NCBI GenBank assembly: GCA_033239005.1
Contig: BSQZ01000028.1
Span: 3,515,001 to 3,579,000, forward strand
Origin: Lamellibrachia satsuma
Taxonomy: Eukaryota; Annelida; Polychaeta; Sabellida; Siboglinidae
Direction: 5' to 3'
Length of the DNA stretch: 64,000 bases
Every line of letters starts with the position of its first letter. The stretch's first letter is position 1. The translations under genes were made by a program, and so were the position numbers. Shown here one piece after another: positions 10,811 to 64,000 of this stretch. The notes beneath the pieces were generated by a model. It was given only the letters and a program-made list of their open reading frames with translations. It made no database searches and was not told where the DNA came from.

Positions 10811-11042
10811 CTACCAATCGATGACATGACTTGTGAAGAAGTGTTTACGAATCGCGGTACGGGAGTATATCTTCCCTAGCTTAAGGTTCCTACTACATCA
10901 ATATAAAACACAACTTCTGGGTTAGTTCCATTTAGGCTACTGACATATACCTCCCGCAGATATACCTCAATTCGTCTCTGTTCCAAAGGAACTATTTCAA
11001 CAGGTGTTCTGCTCAGATTTAGTGCTCTACTTTGAACTTCCT

Positions 11043-14865
<3,823 letters not shown>

Positions 14866-15763
14866 GTTGGTCGAATGTACGAACAGCAGCAGGGTTACTT
14901 TCCTAGTTCAAGACAAATAACACAATTTAAATGTTCAAATGTGACGTTTGTGAAGTTAAATCTTATTACTGTTATCACTTGGTGCGGACGAAGGCGGGCC
15001 GGCTACCGAAGAAAGCAGAGGCAGTGAAACAGCCAGATCGTAGAAAAAGGAACACCGCAGCGGAGAGAGGAGGACTGCGTAAAGATGTAAGGAAGGCAGA
15101 CGAGGACGACAAGTTGAGGGAGAAGATTGGCAATAGGGAGAAGTGGAAAGCCATAACAGTTGGGGGGGGGGTGCAGCAGTACAACACAGGGAGCAACGGC
15201 GACAAGTTATCATTGTTATGTCATTATTAAAGAACGATGTTATATATCCAGGTATATGCCTGATAACCGCCCGAACATATACGCGCATGCGCCTGTTGCG
15301 ACTTCCTTCCGGTACTCCGACCCAGAGCATAGCCATAGGAACAGTGTCAGTTGTTGATAAAGGAACGAGTGTTACCGACTTAATTATAATGATATATTCG
15401 TATTTCTATTGCGCATGGGTCGGATATGCCTATTATATACTGTTCGGTATTATATACCTTTATCAGAGATAAACCCACTTCTGATGCCCGGCTAAGGAAC
15501 CATTTCGCTGTCATTAATATCCTTATTGTATAGCTACTGGAACCTTTCCTTTGTTTAGTTTAACTACGCACCTTAGGAAGAATGTTGTGTCGCCATATTG
15601 ACACAAGCGGAATGTATGATCTATCGTTGATCACACAGAACTATGAGTTAAGTAGATATGCGAGTTCTTCCACAGCTATGTCCAACAGTGACCTAAGTCG
15701 AACAAGATGCTACTTCTAGTGTCATAACGTAGGCCTAACCAACAACAAGGTTGGACAACTCAC
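14866..15763. other. Upstream region of the SLC46-like gene
   Basis: Presumed 5' UTR and promoter region. It has a purine-rich stretch at about 14980-15180 with a G run. No TATA box or clear promoter motif stands out. Confidence 0.4.
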
Positions 15764-16031
15764 CTTCGTAGCACAATAACCGAGGAACGTCTTCCAACCT
15801 AAACAACCACCTGTCAATTTGCTCTTTGCACCAGACCCTTAAGGCAGATGCTGTAAACCGCATATTACAGAAGGCAGCATGGTGCTCTTGAAAACACTTA
15901 GGCATGAAGAGCGACTCAGTGCGTTTGTGTGCATAGTAAGTTATTATTACACGATGCACGTGTGCTAAGCTGTCCAAAAGTTGCATTCCTTCATCAGTTT
16001 TCCTGCTGCCATGGACAATAATGCGACATTT
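15764..16031 (-). CDS. Unrecognised exon with strong splice sites
   Basis: A minus-strand open block of 89 codons is bounded by a good acceptor (ATGTTTTAG|AAATG) and a near-perfect donor (GAAG|GTGAGT). The product begins KCRIIVHGSRKTDEGMQL and contains FCNMRFTASALRVWCKEQ and RLEDVPRLLCYEG. Its composition looks like a folded globular protein, with no low complexity. I do not recognise the family, and no partner exon could be joined with confidence. It lies upstream of the SLC46-like gene on the same strand and may belong to a separate gene. Confidence 0.45.
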
Positions 16032-16067
16032 CTAAAACATATACACACACTATTTGCATAACTAACA

Positions 16068-16113
16068 CACACACACACACACACACGCACGCACGCACGC
16101 ACGCACACACACA
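16068..16113. repeat. AC/ACGC microsatellite
   Basis: Lies directly outside the left end of the hAT element at 16124. Confidence 0.9.
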
Positions 16114-16522
16114 TTTCTTAAGTCAGGGGTCGGCAACCTGCGGACTGACAACGATATTGTGCAAAATGTGGCCCGCCACTGCCACATTGGTATACAAAAT
16201 AACATATCCACGTGATGAACATAATAATATACCAAATATGTATTTTTACTTCCTTTAATATTTAATGAATTCACTTTTGCGTATGCAGACATGAAAATAT
16301 GCAGCGCGGCCCTCCTAAGAAACACACCATTAAACAACTTTAGCTTGTATTTAATATGTTCACATTGGAAAACTATTTTCAGTAAATAAACAACCTAACT
16401 AAGTTGCATTTGAAAAATAGTAAATATCCCAAAAAAGCCACCTTGCTCCATCCTTGGGGCAAGACGGTCCTCTACCTGGGGTAACACGGTCTATAACCCC
16501 CTCCCTGTGGTTTTTACTTATA

Positions 16523-17465
16523 CAGTCGCGCCTCGTTATTACGCGGATTCGGATATAACGCGGTCGGTCGTGGACCTCGAATTTGGGCCTGCTTAAACCT
16601 ACTTAGAATTACTTTGACAATTCTCAAGAAACATTAGGGAAAAACAATGTCAGTGAATGAGTATCAACGTGTTGTTTGTTTTGCGCTGTCGCCGACACCA
16701 ATCGCTGTCGCTCGCTTCGCTTCGATGATTTGTAAATTGCAATCCAGATTCACAAATACGCCTCGCGTACGAATCAGATAAACAGTTTTAAATGCCAATA
16801 TAACACTTGGGTAAAATTACATGCTTCCATTACATCGTAAATTTAATCGTTTTCGCGACGCGAAACCAACATGTCAAATTCCTAACCCAAGGCTCTACCG
16901 GTGCGCAAAAATACGAATTCGTCATCCGCACATAAAGTCATGAATCGATGTTAAATGGTGCGTAATAAATTTATGCTTCGGTCGAGATCAGTTGAAAGAC
17001 AAAGTGAAACAATTATTAATTCTACCTATTGTCGTTTTCTGTTTTTATCAGCTTACATACTACGTTTGTCGAATTATAATTTATACGTTTTCGGCTGCTC
17101 ATTTCCACGTTATTATTTTCGATTCGTAGGCCTGTTGGTCCAGTACGTCATCATCGTAGTAGAGCTATTCCATAACGGTTTACGTACATGTGTTTTATTC
17201 AGTTCAAGAGTCAAGAGTTTGTGACATTTAAAAATAATACACGTTGATGCTAGTATACTCGTTTAATAAGTTCCATAAACTGCATATTTGCGTATAAGAC
17301 AGTGCTGCAAGCTTCGACAGCGTTCATGGGTTCGGTGAAGCGGGCGGCGATCGCTGTTGTTTAGTAGCTCCCTGGTGGCGGATATGAGAACACCTAACGC
17401 GCCTCGCGTACGGCGCGGTCCGAAGTCGTGGACCCCGACTACAGCGTTATAACGAGGATCGACTG
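16523..17465. mobile_element. Nested pogo/Tigger-like element
   Basis: The left end CAGTCGCGCCTCGTTATTAC and the right end, in reverse complement CAGTCGATCCTCGTTATAAC, are typical of pogo/Tigger-like Tc1-mariner elements. Each is flanked by TA. The interior has no intact transposase. Lying inside the hAT element, it is the younger insertion. Confidence 0.85.
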
Positions 17466-18637
17466 TATGAACGAACTATTGCCTGAAATTAAAATGTATA
17501 TTATATACACATGGCATGATAGTAATATATCAGGTCATTATGGTTGTTAAATTTAAATGGGAGTTAACATATAATACATACCTTGCAATCCATACATAAT
17601 CTAATATTGGTTTAGTGATATTCCATCATAATTACAGCCTACGGGCTAGCAGAACGTAAATTATACAATGTTCGTATTATATTTAATGTATTAAACATAA
17701 TTGGTCATGTGTAATACATTTGACAAAGTGTGACGATGTGCATGTGGGATAAGACATAGGGACCGTCTGCCCCATATGCTCAGTCCCCCAGAGACGTGTA
17801 TCTTTATAAGATATATACAAAGCACAACATACTATTCCACATTTTGTATTATTTGATCTGTCAACTAATTAATAATATTATCATGTCACCAATTACGTCC
17901 ATGATTCATGATTCACACCGTTGTATGGCGAGTTTCATCATTTTACTATTGGCAAAATATTAGATCAATGCATATAAAAGTTTAAAAACACACTGATTTA
18001 ATTACGTCTGTCTCGTTGCCCTAGGTTACCCTACTACCTTATTTGTGTTTGAGTGATAATGTGTTGTTTTAACTAACGTTCGTCGCCTGCCAGCGAAATG
18101 GCGAACGGAGTTGTACGCTGATGGAAAAGGTTCAAGACTAAGGAGGTGCCAAGCAAAGCTCTTCAGGGCACACTGCATCATCCAACGGGAAAGCCCGTGT
18201 GGCAAGTCGATGAAAATGCAGAACGTAATAAGGGTCGCCGTGAAGACTAAACTGTGTTCGCTCTCGCTGTCTAAACTATCGGCAGTTCCAGCACCTTGTG
18301 ACCGAGATGAATGCGCGATATGAAGAACTCCTGTACACCGAAGTAAGCTGAGGCGCCCAGGAACAAGTCTGCAGCCAGGTGTGGGCCACTTGGTGGCGAA
18401 GCAACATCACCAGCAACAGGCCTCAGTGTCAAACGGGGCAACATGGCACCAGCGGCATGCCAAGAACACGTAACCTGAATAATGTGTTTTTGAATAATTC
18501 AACTGTTGTTCAAAATCAGACGTTGATATTTGACAATAATAATAACTCGTATTCGTGGACGTGCTATTTACAACAGTGGTCAATACAACTGCTAGACACA
18601 AGGTATATAATTGCATTGTGCCAATTACCACGAGTGT

Positions 18638-18672
18638 GCGTGCGTGCGTGCGTGCGTGTGTGCGTGTGTGCG
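18638..18672. repeat. GTGC microsatellite
   Basis: A short TGCG/TG tract inside the right part of the hAT element. Confidence 0.85.
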
Positions 18673-18759
18673 TGGCCCGCTATCCTATTCAAAGTCACTT
18701 ATTTGGTCCTCCATTCAAAAAGGTTGCCGACCCCTGTCTTAAGTAATCTTAAACTGCGT

Positions 18760-19038
18760 TTACTCAAAGCGACGCGTCACCGCGATGACGTAATTTTTAC
18801 GTAATCTGACACGTGACATTGATTGTGATTGGGCGTCAAGACGTGTAATATGATAGCAGTTGAACAGTTGTGGTGTGCGCATGTCAGTGTGATGCTTCTG
18901 GTGCTTTAGTTTAGCTAGTAGCGCTTGCATCGTGCTCTCGCTTCCAGCTGCAGCCGCCAAATAGCTCCATGGGGTGAAACGGGAGCCGAATGTGTCTCCC
19001 TGCTGGTACATAGCCTCTCCATAGGCATAGAAAACACT
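18760..19038 (-). other. Exon-like open block, unassigned
   Basis: Minus strand: a CTCTAG acceptor is followed by an open frame with YAYGEAMYQQGDTFGSRF and WSYLAAAAGSESTMQALL. No good donor follows and the later part looks non-coding. It could be a terminal exon or a fragment. I do not recognise the protein. Confidence 0.25.
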
Positions 19039-19699
19039 CTAGAGGTCAGAATACAGTATAACTTCCTGTTTGTTGTTTCGCACGAATGTAGGGCGTATTA
19101 AATTGTGATATGTGAAATTAAGAAATGTATATGATGTGACATAAGTACAACTGAACTGGTGTATTCACAGGTTTGTTTGTAGAAGCTATTGGCTGTGAAA
19201 TAGTGCATTTTTAGAGTAACACACGGAGGGATTTATGGGAATTTTTCTGCTACGGGCCACGTGAGCGCATGAATACATGGATATTTTTGTATGCATTGCA
19301 CGGGCATCGCACGTGGGTGGGGTGTTAGAGCTGGAGGTATGTGATTTTTACAAAACGTGATCAGCATGTCAATGAAATGATGGCAGTTGCAGTGAAAAAA
19401 TTCACAATTTTTGATGATCAAATTTTCTTACAATCAGACAAAACGTTAAATGGCCACCAATGCGATTTTGCACTGTGATCTGACCTTTCTGGATACCCTT
19501 AGAGCCTGGGGCGAATGTGCCTGGGTCTCGGCTTCAAAGATACAGTGTGCATGGCCCACCGGCGTTTGGAGACGTCCCGACGCCCAAGCCCCATCTACCG
19601 GCAAATTGTAGGCCTACCTGGCAGATCACGTTCTTTAGCCTTGATAGGCAAGTGATCCAAGGGAGGAAACGCTAACAGAAAACCTGGAATTGAGTCTCG

Positions 19700-19884
19700 A
19701 ATGATGTCAACCTTACCATCTTAATTTTTCCGGCAGCTACTACAACCGAGCATCCATGGTGCCAAGTATAGTGCTCAGCATTCCGTTGGAATCCACCAGT
19801 GAGACAGAGAGGTGGATCGTGTCGACTGGGCAACCCAGGATCTCCGCAGACCCTTCCGCAATGGAGAGAAACTTCGGTTGTATT
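19700..19884 (-). other. Exon-like block ending in a double stop
   Basis: Minus strand: an open stretch with SIAEGSAEILGCPVDTIH and NGMLSTILGTMDARL is closed by TAGTAG. A donor-like ATG|GTAAGG lies 27 bases further on in another frame. It may be a broken exon or a terminal exon. Not recognised. Confidence 0.25.
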
Positions 19885-20403
19885 GCAAGACAGAAAGATG
19901 CAGAGTTGTACAAGTAATAAATACAATTATGTGACGCAGGATGTCTGTTTATAAACACATACAAGGTATGTAATATGTATGCATTTAGTGTATTTGTGTT
20001 TAGTTCAATTGTATAACTAAGGCTAAACACATCACGATAGCTAAAATCGCGTTCGCGTCCTGTCACCAACGAGCGCCCCCCCCCCCCCAAATATAATTAG
20101 GCCCCTACTTCCGTGGTCCCCACGAAGCTGTTCTTAGCTTGGCAACATATTTTCTTGGAGTGCGGCAAGTCTAGATGAAATCCAATTAGTTGTCGCTAGA
20201 CGGACCTACCATTTACTACAGCAAAGCATTATTTCTGTAGTTTGGATATAGCTAGGGGAAAACTTACCAGCAATCGACAAGGCACCAATACCATACCATG
20301 GTTATAGGGCCATTTATTTTATTTTCCCCCAATGCCTACTGCACACTAACAAAACGTTTTCTTTAAACAAACGTAATTGAACTGTGTTAGTAATTATAAA
20401 GTA
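19885..20403. other. No feature recognised
   Basis: AT-rich intergenic sequence with a C run at about 20077-20088. Confidence 0.45.
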
Positions 20404-20683
20404 ATTGTTTGTGTTCGAGTGTCAGTATTGGACTGAGAAATAAGACCTCGGTGTGTCAAATTGTTTGTGTTCGAGTGTCAGTATTGGACTGAGAAACAAG
20501 ACCTCGGTGTGTCAAATTGTTTGTGTTCCAGTGTCAGTATTGGACTGAGAAACAAGACCTCGGTGTGTCAAATTGTTTGTGTTCCAGTGTCAGTATTGGA
20601 CTGAGAAACAAGACCTCGGTGTGTCAAATTGTTTATGTTCCAGTGTCAGTATTGGACTGAGAAACAAGACCTCGGTGTGTCAA
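20404..20683. repeat. 56-bp minisatellite, 5 copies
   Basis: Units start at 20404, 20460, 20516, 20572 and 20628, nearly identical. The unit begins ATTGTTTGTGTTCGAGTGTC and ends with CTCGGTGTGTCAA. Confidence 0.95.
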
Positions 20684-21824
20684 ATTGAAATACAACTTAA
20701 AACCAACCTTACTTACAAAACAACAAAAACCAGTTCTGCTTCTAAAGTTTCTAAGTCCACCAGGGGCATATCAAATTAGACATTTGGCTGTATATTTTCC
20801 GGATTGTCATGGATAACATTATCAGATGCCATTATTGAACTGAATAACTTATTATTATTTTGGCTGTCGCTTGATATACATTCATTTTGGTATGTAGTGG
20901 TGACGTTTATCAGTGATGATTAATTAGGGTACAATTGTATTGTTTAGCGACACCGTTAAACTAAGGTTGTCGTTTATGAATCAAACACAGCCTAAAACTC
21001 ACGCGGAAAGCGGGAGACGAAAGAACAGTCTCGCCACCAAATGAGATACACTCCTGTTGACATTCTTCTCCCATTTCTGTGTTGCTTTCATGTTCTTTTC
21101 CATGCATTCCTTTTGGAGGCGTTTCTTCTCAGATGGGTTCAGTTTATTTTCTGTTGCTCGTATATAGATCCAGCTTCACGAATCACACATCAGCACTGAC
21201 ATAACGTTTCAGTTAACATGTGAATGGACGTCCGGCATGCGGGGGTAATTGCCAATGAATACAAGCATAACGGGGCATCCCCGTTTCGGCTGCTGATATT
21301 ATTCCCACTTCGTATACTTTACATTTGGACAGCCTCTCCAAAGTCACCTACTTTCAGTTATTCACACTCTAAATATGTATAATAATGATATTATTTCTGC
21401 TTCACCTACTATGCATGAGGATAGCTGCTGTACCACTAAATTCATCATTTCAATTGAATACTTGTAATACAATTAGTAAATGTAAAACATATTTGGTAGA
21501 GTTTTTCTTGAGTTAAATTCTAGTCCGCTTAATTATCATTTATTTATAGACAACACTGACTAAATCCATAAAAACTCTGATTCCTACAAAGCCAGTTTGT
21601 ACTGAAATGCTAAAAGAAGCCACATCTAATTAACGTTTTATCCTGTTGACGTCACACCATGTACGTGTAGCCAGTAGACCACGTGACCTAAGAGTAGTCA
21701 AAGTGGGAATAGACCTTAACTGGGCTGCGGGCGAACTGGGAATCATGTCTCAGAATTGGCCACAACACCACAGTAGGCAAAATGGGCATGAATCAGTATA
21801 ACACACGAGACGAGGATAAGGTAT
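20684..21824. other. Intergenic, no feature recognised
   Basis: AT-rich sequence between the 56-bp array and the presumed 3' end of the AFF gene. Confidence 0.45.
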
Positions 21825-21836
21825 GAAAGTTCACAT

Positions 21837-21855
21837 TTTATTGGTGTACTTTATT
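21837..21855 (-). terminator. Two poly(A) signals for the AFF gene
   Basis: AATAAA on the minus strand at 21850-21855 and 21837-21842, in the order expected for the 3' end of a minus-strand transcript. Confidence 0.45.
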
Positions 21856-23500
21856 GACATCATTATTGCATTGGCTCGTCCTAGGATCTCAAAATAATAC
21901 AACAGACGGAATACTAAATGTGTGCTGCAGATGCATAATTATAAATAAAGAAATCAAATAACAATGTGAACACAATGTAGTGGCCGAGTACGCACAACTC
22001 GGCAGCTCTGGTACAAGTAAGAACACGGAACACGACAGCAGTGGTACAAGTAGAAACAACTGAACGTGACAGAACCTCTGTGCACTTGAGCCGCGCTAGC
22101 AACAATAGATTCGTTGGTGACATGGTGAACGCAGCTATCGTTACAATGGGGTTCAACTAACTTTGAGCAAAACCACGAGAAGCTAACAGTGACTGCGAGA
22201 CTCATCGCTATGGACACTGACTCGCATTTGACAAATAACCATGCGAGTCGCAACACAGATCAAACTGAAGACACAACTGGCATGTCCACCACTATGGTGC
22301 AAAATTACAAAAGCCCTCTTTGAAGGAACCAAAGCTGCATCAGCCACCGATTTCTCGGGCCGGTAACAACCTTGTAGCAATGTAGCGCTAACTACGGACG
22401 CATCTACGTATTCCCCACCTCTGTCTTACTGTAGCAATATTATGTACTGCTGGATGCCTCCTCAACAATGGTCCACTGACAGGAATAACAAACTACTTTG
22501 ACAGATCAATGACAAATAAGTAAGCAGTTTCACCGTGAGACAAAGAAAGCTGGAGTAATACTGACAATATCAACCGGTAAGTAGTCAAGTTGTTCGCATG
22601 AGCCGTTACACAGCATAATCTGCCATAGGGGATGCCTGTCTTTAGTCAGCTGTAAAAAAAACCAGTTTTTATGGCCCAATTTCCCTTCACATCTTCTATA
22701 AACATGTTCCCAATGGGCACATTTCCCTTCACATCTTCTATAAACATGTTCCCAATGGGCACATTTCAAGACAGAACACTATCTGCTACTTACATGTTTC
22801 GCTGTTACTGAAGTCCGAAGCTCGCCAGACAACCAAGAGAGAGGAAAGTATAGAAAGTAGAGACACGAGGCTGGTTTCTGCAACCACCTGGTTTTGTAAA
22901 TAGAATATTGCAGGGCAACTATATGACAACTGGAACATCGTACAATACTTACCAGATCAATGAAAGAACAGTAGACTATATGACGTTCCTCGCCGACACA
23001 CTTACTTGGACACATAAAGGTCGGTAAAAGGCAGGAACTACTGTAACACTGAAATAAGCAATGTGTCAACATCATTCAGCATTATATGAAATCACAGTGG
23101 CACGGGATAGCAGTGAGAAGGGGTCAGACCACATTCTTGTTAATATTATCTCGGAATGAAAAACGGGTGCCCCCTTCGAGCCCCCCTACCCCCCTCCCCC
23201 ACTTTGAATGGGCATCCTACGTCACATCTAATGGCACATTGTAGTGAAATGCGAGACACAAAAAACAGTTCAGCATTTGCAAACAGCAGGCAATGCTAGG
23301 TGGTCAATAACAACTGGAACATGTCCAATGTGTGGTGTAGGGTTGACTTGACTATTAGGCAGCATTTCTTACCTGTCAACCACTGTCTCTTCATAACAGT
23401 TTCCCCACGAAACAGCCACCTGTCCATTCTGTCACCAACAACAACCAAGGCACCATGAAAAAGGCATCAAGGCAGATTGTTGGTGCTACCTTATATGGCA

Positions 23501-23690
23501 GTTGTTACCTTATATAGTTGGTGTTACCTCGTGGCTGGCAATACATGATATACCTTATATGGTAGTTGTTACCTTATATAGTTGGTGTTACCTTGTGGTT
23601 GGTGATACATGATATACCATATGGTAGTTGTTACCTTATATAGTTGGTGTTACCTTGTGGTTAGTGATACATGATATACTTTATATGGTA
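23501..23690. repeat. ~64-bp tandem triplicate
   Basis: Copies start at 23501, 23565 and 23627. The unit begins GTTGTTACCTTATATAGTTG. The middle copy is two bases shorter. Confidence 0.85.
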
Positions 23691-24264
23691 GTCTGGTTAG
23701 CCCACCTCCTCTACTGACCACAAGTCCATTTTCAAATAAACAAATTATATATAAACTGTCATACAAAGATGGAATAAAGCCGGTGTCTGCATTACACAGG
23801 AGCTCAAAGATATATTCGGAGAGGAGGTCCCCATCACGAGTCGGCAGGTTAGCTGTTTTATGAAATATTGATACAGGTGTACATGAACGAAATGAAACGT
23901 AATGAACGACTCTAGAGTGCCAGAACCCGACAGTCAACAGCGTGCTGGTGCAGCGGTGGGGAATGTGTCTTGAATACTAGGACGAGCATCGCTGTATCCT
24001 ACGTGTGGCCGTCAGAGGCGAGACGTTATCGACTGTCACTACCCGCACTCAAGGTGCACCCACCATGACGATCAACATACATGCATTCAACAGTAACAGG
24101 AAATATACAAACGCGTATTGCTAAAGACCACATCATGTACATAATACCACCGAACACGACATGTTCGGCACAAAGTCTTACACATTTGAGACGTCACCGA
24201 GGAAAAGACAATGTTTTCTTGAACACTAACCATGAAAATACTGCACTCCGTTTGTCCCTCGTTC

Positions 24265-24540
24265 AGCTGCTCCCTGCCGGAGTTGCTCCCTGCCGGAGCT
24301 GCTCCCTGCCGGAGTTGCTCCCTGCCGGAGCTGCTCGTAGTAAGAGCTATTCACAATCAGAGCTGCAAATTCCCAGAGCTGCTCACAATCGGAGCTGCTC
24401 ACAACTGCAGTTGCTCACTGCCGGAGCTGCTTGCTGCCGGAGCTGCTCGCTGCCAGAGCTACTCGCTGCTGGAGCTGCTCACTGCCAGAGCTACTCACTG
24501 CTGGAGCTGCTCCTGCTATCAACTTCTGGAGCTGCTCTGA
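24265..24540. repeat. Degenerate 15-bp array
   Basis: CTGCCGGAGCTGCTC-type units repeat imperfectly, giving a Cys/Leu-rich open frame on the plus strand that I regard as an artefact. Confidence 0.75.
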
Positions 24541-25738
24541 CAGTTCATTCTGCAGGCTTCCATACCAACATGCCACATTCTCTCTTCATTTTGGTGTCTA
24601 ATTTATAAAAAAATACATAATCGATTTAAACAACATTTGGTTGATGAGTGCTCGGCCTACGAGAGATGCGTATTGGCCACGGCACAACGTATCCACACAG
24701 TAACACTTACTTTGGCATCACAACAAAATGTGTTCACGCTTTACATTAATGGCCTTAAATGCAGACATGTTTAGCCTTCGAGTGTTGCACAGACACACGG
24801 GGCTGTAGCACTGAGATACACTTGATAGAGATCAATAGTGGGTGAGGGCGTACAGCTGCATGCCCCACAAGGGTGTAGACATTAGTCTCTGATGGGAGCT
24901 TCAAGCACCCCACTGAGCTGTATGGTACCTGCTACATATCCTTAATTAGCACTTGATAGGAATGACGAGTACGCAAACCGGACATCAACTCTCAATATAT
25001 GTACACGAAACTGACGTGTATAAACACATAAGAGCAAGCTATGCGTTCACTCTCAATCCGTATGGTGACTATGTACAGTCGGGGAGGCTTCAAGCACCAT
25101 GCATGGTTTCAACTAACAATCAACAGTTGTCCTTCCGGATTCAGCACCTAGCAAGTCACATCCCGTCATATATTATACCTGTATGTACAACACATACAAA
25201 CATATATATATATATATATAAATATAATCGTATATAAATAGAGCACGTGCAACTGGTTCAGCACAGTCCTCATAAATAGCTATTGCAGTAAAAGTTTGCA
25301 TTTGTCCGTTCGTTGAATCACTGCACACTCTGGCAGTTGTTAACTGGATGTCTTGCGTCAAGTCAGTCTGTGACGAATGATGCTAGTCGCAAGCAGCCGT
25401 CACTTCCGTCACATCAACTGTCCACTGTGCACTGACCAGTTGTGTAAATGTCTGCTTAATGACTGCCACTACTTGGACGTTACACTAAGACGTAGGTAGT
25501 GACACACCTGTGCATGGAGTGGAGCAACTGGAGCACGAGGCGTCTCCCATGAGTAGGTGACACAGGTCATGCGACACATCACGGCTGCTGACTGAATGAC
25601 ATGACAGCGACACACGTGACACTGACATGAACTTCACCCGAAGGTCAACATTTCTCGTCTGGCACAAGATGCCATCAACGCCGGTATAGATATATAACCA
25701 CTGGTCAAATCGCGGGTTGGTCAACCCTACAGTGGACG

Positions 25739-63617
<37,879 letters not shown>

Positions 63618-64000
63618 CTGCAAACAGACGGTTACAGTCAATAATACAGTAGAATACTATCATCAATCTTCATTCTCGTTCCTTGTTTCTTTCTTTGATG
63701 GGCATGGAGACAGAAACACTACATATTGTGCTTGTTAACACTGTTTTTTTGGAATTGTGATATTTCTTTTTTTTACGAAATGAGGTCATTGGCTTCATGC
63801 TCAACGCCCAACCTGGAGGACCCGGAGACTGCTTTTGTCTGGCCTCTGTCTGGCATGACTAAACCTGCACGGAGCCAAGGCTCGGCGCGGCGGGCCGGCA
63901 TAGCTCTCCATGTCATTGAGACCCACAAACCAACCTACCACCACAAAGCATTGGGCTCAATGAGGGTACTATGACTGTATCCTATGTATGTAGAAATGGC
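63618..64000. other. Upstream intron of the AFF gene (window edge)
   Basis: Presumed intron 5' of w1. A GC-richer block at about 63790-63900 is not resolved into an exon. The N-terminal exons lie outside the window. Confidence 0.45.

Larger units (their letters stand above)
16124..18736. mobile_element. hAT-like transposon, perfect 8-bp TSD
   Basis: The ends CAGGGGTCGGCAACCT and AGGTTGCCGACCCCTG are exact inverted repeats. Both are flanked by TCTTAAGT (16116-16123 and 18737-18744), a perfect eight-base target duplication as in the hAT superfamily. Total length is 2,613 bp, including a nested pogo-like element of 943 bp. No transposase is recognisable, so it is non-autonomous. A GC-richer patch at about 18100-18420 looks exon-like on the minus strand but is broken in every frame. 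Confidence 0.9.
21825..25738 (-). other. Presumed 3' UTR of the AFF gene
   Basis: The 3.9 kb downstream of the AFF stop codon contains no other gene on this strand. The first AATAAA signals I found are at its far end (21850-21855 and 21837-21842). Long 3' UTRs are known for vertebrate AFF mRNAs. The stretch holds a 64-bp triplicate (23501-23690), a 42-bp duplicate (about 22680-22764), a 15-bp array (about 24265-24540) and a TA run (about 25203-25220). RNA evidence would be needed to set the end. Confidence 0.45.

Noticed and set aside
14931..15230. 99-codon Lys/Arg/Glu-rich plus-strand frame upstream of the SLC46-like gene
   Set aside because: Purine-rich low-complexity sequence with a G run; no recognisable motif or splice sites.
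24081..24608. 175-codon Cys/Leu-rich plus-strand frame
   Set aside because: Produced by a degenerate 15-bp array in the presumed 3' UTR of the AFF gene; no domain.

Overview
This is nuclear DNA of an animal. It has spliced genes with GT-AG introns, a metazoan AF4/FMR2-family gene, a solute carrier of the SLC46 folate-transporter family, Ty3/Gypsy, hAT, piggyBac and pogo-like transposons, and many minisatellites. The coding sequences are clearly divergent from the vertebrate genes as I know them, so an invertebrate or early-branching chordate is likely; I cannot name the species. No rRNA, tRNA, CRISPR or prokaryotic feature was seen.

Layout. (1) 1-11 kb is a transposon and minisatellite landscape: a 5'-truncated Gypsy element between two blocks of one 42-bp minisatellite (1.6-3.95 kb); a 4.1-kb element with roughly 350-bp terminal inverted repeats carrying a decayed, unclassified multi-domain protein (5.16-9.28 kb); a 33-bp array that looks amplified from that element's own terminus; and a hAT-like element with an internal 32-bp array (9.63-10.77 kb). 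(2) 11.0-14.9 kb, minus strand: a complete six-exon SLC46-like transporter, 477 residues, with phase-consistent junctions and a poly(A) signal. (3) 15.7-21.8 kb: one convincing but unrecognised minus-strand exon, a hAT element with a perfect 8-bp target duplication and a nested pogo-like element, and a 56-bp array. (4) 21.8-63.6 kb, minus strand: the 3' part of an AF4/FMR2 (AFF) gene. Fifteen coding exons could be placed with every splice phase agreeing (1,118 residues plus stop). They cover the serine-rich region and the whole C-terminal homology domain; the N-terminus lies beyond position 64,000.

The standout feature is in the AFF gene. The intron after exon w12 is almost filled by about 13.5 kb of a 48-bp tandem repeat (about 280 units) that starts exactly at the 5' splice site. 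Each unit contains the last 11 or more nucleotides of the exon and the start of the intron, so the exon/intron junction itself has been amplified. The period is a multiple of three, the flanking exons join in phase 0, and the exon frame runs open into the first units. The array is therefore a potential series of decoy or alternative donors that would insert 16-residue cassettes in frame into a linker of the AFF C-terminal domain. Many units have the donor GT changed to AT, a few carry an in-frame stop, and the array has a higher-order duplication.

The transporter and the AFF gene are separate genes on the same strand; nothing suggests they act together. All names rest on recognising protein motifs by eye; no database search was possible.
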